A stretch of 7,440 nucleotides of DNA, taken from positions 1-7,440 of the forward strand of contig CAZLLB010000172.1 of assembly GCA_964560165.1 (NCBI GenBank), written 5' to 3'. Source of the stretch: Parvibaculum sp964560165 (GTDB lineage: Bacteria; Pseudomonadota; Alphaproteobacteria; Parvibaculales; Parvibaculaceae). This document shows positions 6,889 to 7,440 of this stretch, in pieces. The position numbers were made by a program, and so were the translations under genes. Every line of letters begins with the position of its first letter. Position 1 is the stretch's first letter. The notes beneath the pieces are model-generated. The model worked only from the letters and a program-made list of their open reading frames with translations. It had not been told where the DNA came from and did not search any database.

Positions 6889-7440
6889 TCAGAACCACCT
6901 CTCTGGAACGGTGATGACGTCGCCGGGATGAACGAGCGTTTCCTGGTTTGCCTCTTCCGCCTCCGCCGAAGGCTTGCCCGCACGCTTGATCTCGAAATCG
7001 TCATCCTTGGCGCGATAGGTGAAGCCGCCCGCCATGGCGATCGCGTTGATGACCGTCATGCCGTTTGTGTAGGGGTAGTTGCCGGGGTTTTTGACTTCGC
7101 CGACGATGTAGAAGGGCCGATAGGTCATCACCTCGACGCTGACGCGCGGGTCCTGGAGATAATCCGGCTTAAGCGCGCCCGAGATCGCCTTTTCAAAATC
7201 GCCTGCGGATAGGCCGCCTGCCTGAACATTGCCGATAAGCGGCAGTGCCACTTTCCCCTCGCCGTCAACCTGGAACGTGCCTGAGAGATCCTCCTGGCCA
7301 AAAACCGTCACGCGCACACGGTCGCCCGCGCCAAGACGATAATTGGGATCGCTGACAAGACCTGCGCCCGGCCCGCCTTGCGCATTGGCGGGCGCATTGA
7401 CGGGCTTGGGCGTCGCCGCCATGTCATCGGCGAATACCGG
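6889..7440 (-). CDS. Wza-type outer-membrane polysaccharide export protein, 5' end beyond the right edge
   Basis: The visible part is 183 residues. It is the export-channel partner of the downstream Wzc-type protein and acts in the periplasm and outer membrane. A polysaccharide export domain runs from about residue 33 (YRLGAGDRVRVTVFGQEDLS at 34-53) to about 105. One SLBB (beta-grasp) domain begins at about 109 with FYIVGEVKNPGNYPY and ends near GDVITVPERWF. The frame continues without a stop to base 7440. The six residues before the ATG at 7422 (PVFADD) look like the end of a signal peptide with possible cleavage after Phe-Ala, so the ATG at 7422 is probably internal and the true start lies outside. 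The protein stops just after the single SLBB domain, so it lacks the further SLBB domain and the C-terminal membrane-spanning helix of E. coli Wza. Short members like this are common in alphaproteobacteria. Confidence 0.92.
   Translation of the reverse strand, partial: PVFADDMAATPKPVNAPANAQGGPGAGLVSDPNYRLGAGDRVRVTVFGQEDLSGTFQVDGEGKVALPLIGNVQAGGLSAGDFEKAISGALKPDYLQDPRVSVEVMTYRPFYIVGEVKNPGNYPYTNGMTVINAIAMAGGFTYRAKDDDFEIKRAGKPSAEAEEANQETLVHPGDVITVPERWF
6895..6904 (-). promoter_or_regulatory. Strong Shine-Dalgarno site of the Wzc-type gene
   Basis: AGAGAGGTGG lies 6 nt before the ATG at 6888, inside the last codons of the export-protein gene. It is the clearest ribosome binding site in the window and supports the chosen start, which abuts the upstream stop (TGA-ATG). 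Confidence 0.7.

Overview
The window is one stretch of an exopolysaccharide or capsule biosynthesis operon. All six genes are read from the minus strand, so transcription runs from the right edge to the left edge. High GC, G/C-ending codons and long chance open frames on the opposite strand fit an alphaproteobacterium. The proteins look most like those of Hyphomicrobiales or sphingomonad-type organisms, but the genus cannot be fixed from this sequence.

In transcription order: (1) a short Wza-type outer-membrane polysaccharide export protein whose first residues lie beyond the right edge; (2) a full-length Wzc-type chain-length regulator fused to a BY-kinase domain; (3) a WcaI-family glycosyltransferase; (4) a second, more divergent GT-B glycosyltransferase; (5) a WcaJ-type polyprenyl-phosphate hexose-1-phosphate transferase that starts repeat-unit assembly; (6) the N-terminal 196 residues of a third GT-B glycosyltransferase, cut by the left edge.

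The genes are tightly packed: stop and start abut (1/2), 3 nt apart (2/3), stop and start sharing one base (3/4), 86 nt (4/5) and 11 nt (5/6). This suggests one transcript with translational coupling. The only real gap (2076-2161) shows no convincing promoter or terminator. There is no intergenic stretch over 100 bases.

Read together, these are parts of a Wzx/Wzy-dependent pathway. The WcaJ-like enzyme loads the first sugar phosphate on undecaprenyl phosphate, three glycosyltransferases extend the repeat unit, and the Wzc/Wza pair controls chain length and exports the polymer. No flippase (Wzx), polymerase (Wzy), phosphatase (Wzb) or sugar-nucleotide gene is in the window. No RNA gene, mobile element, CRISPR array or repeat was seen. 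I found no sign of an undescribed system; the points worth a second look are residue-level oddities within known families.
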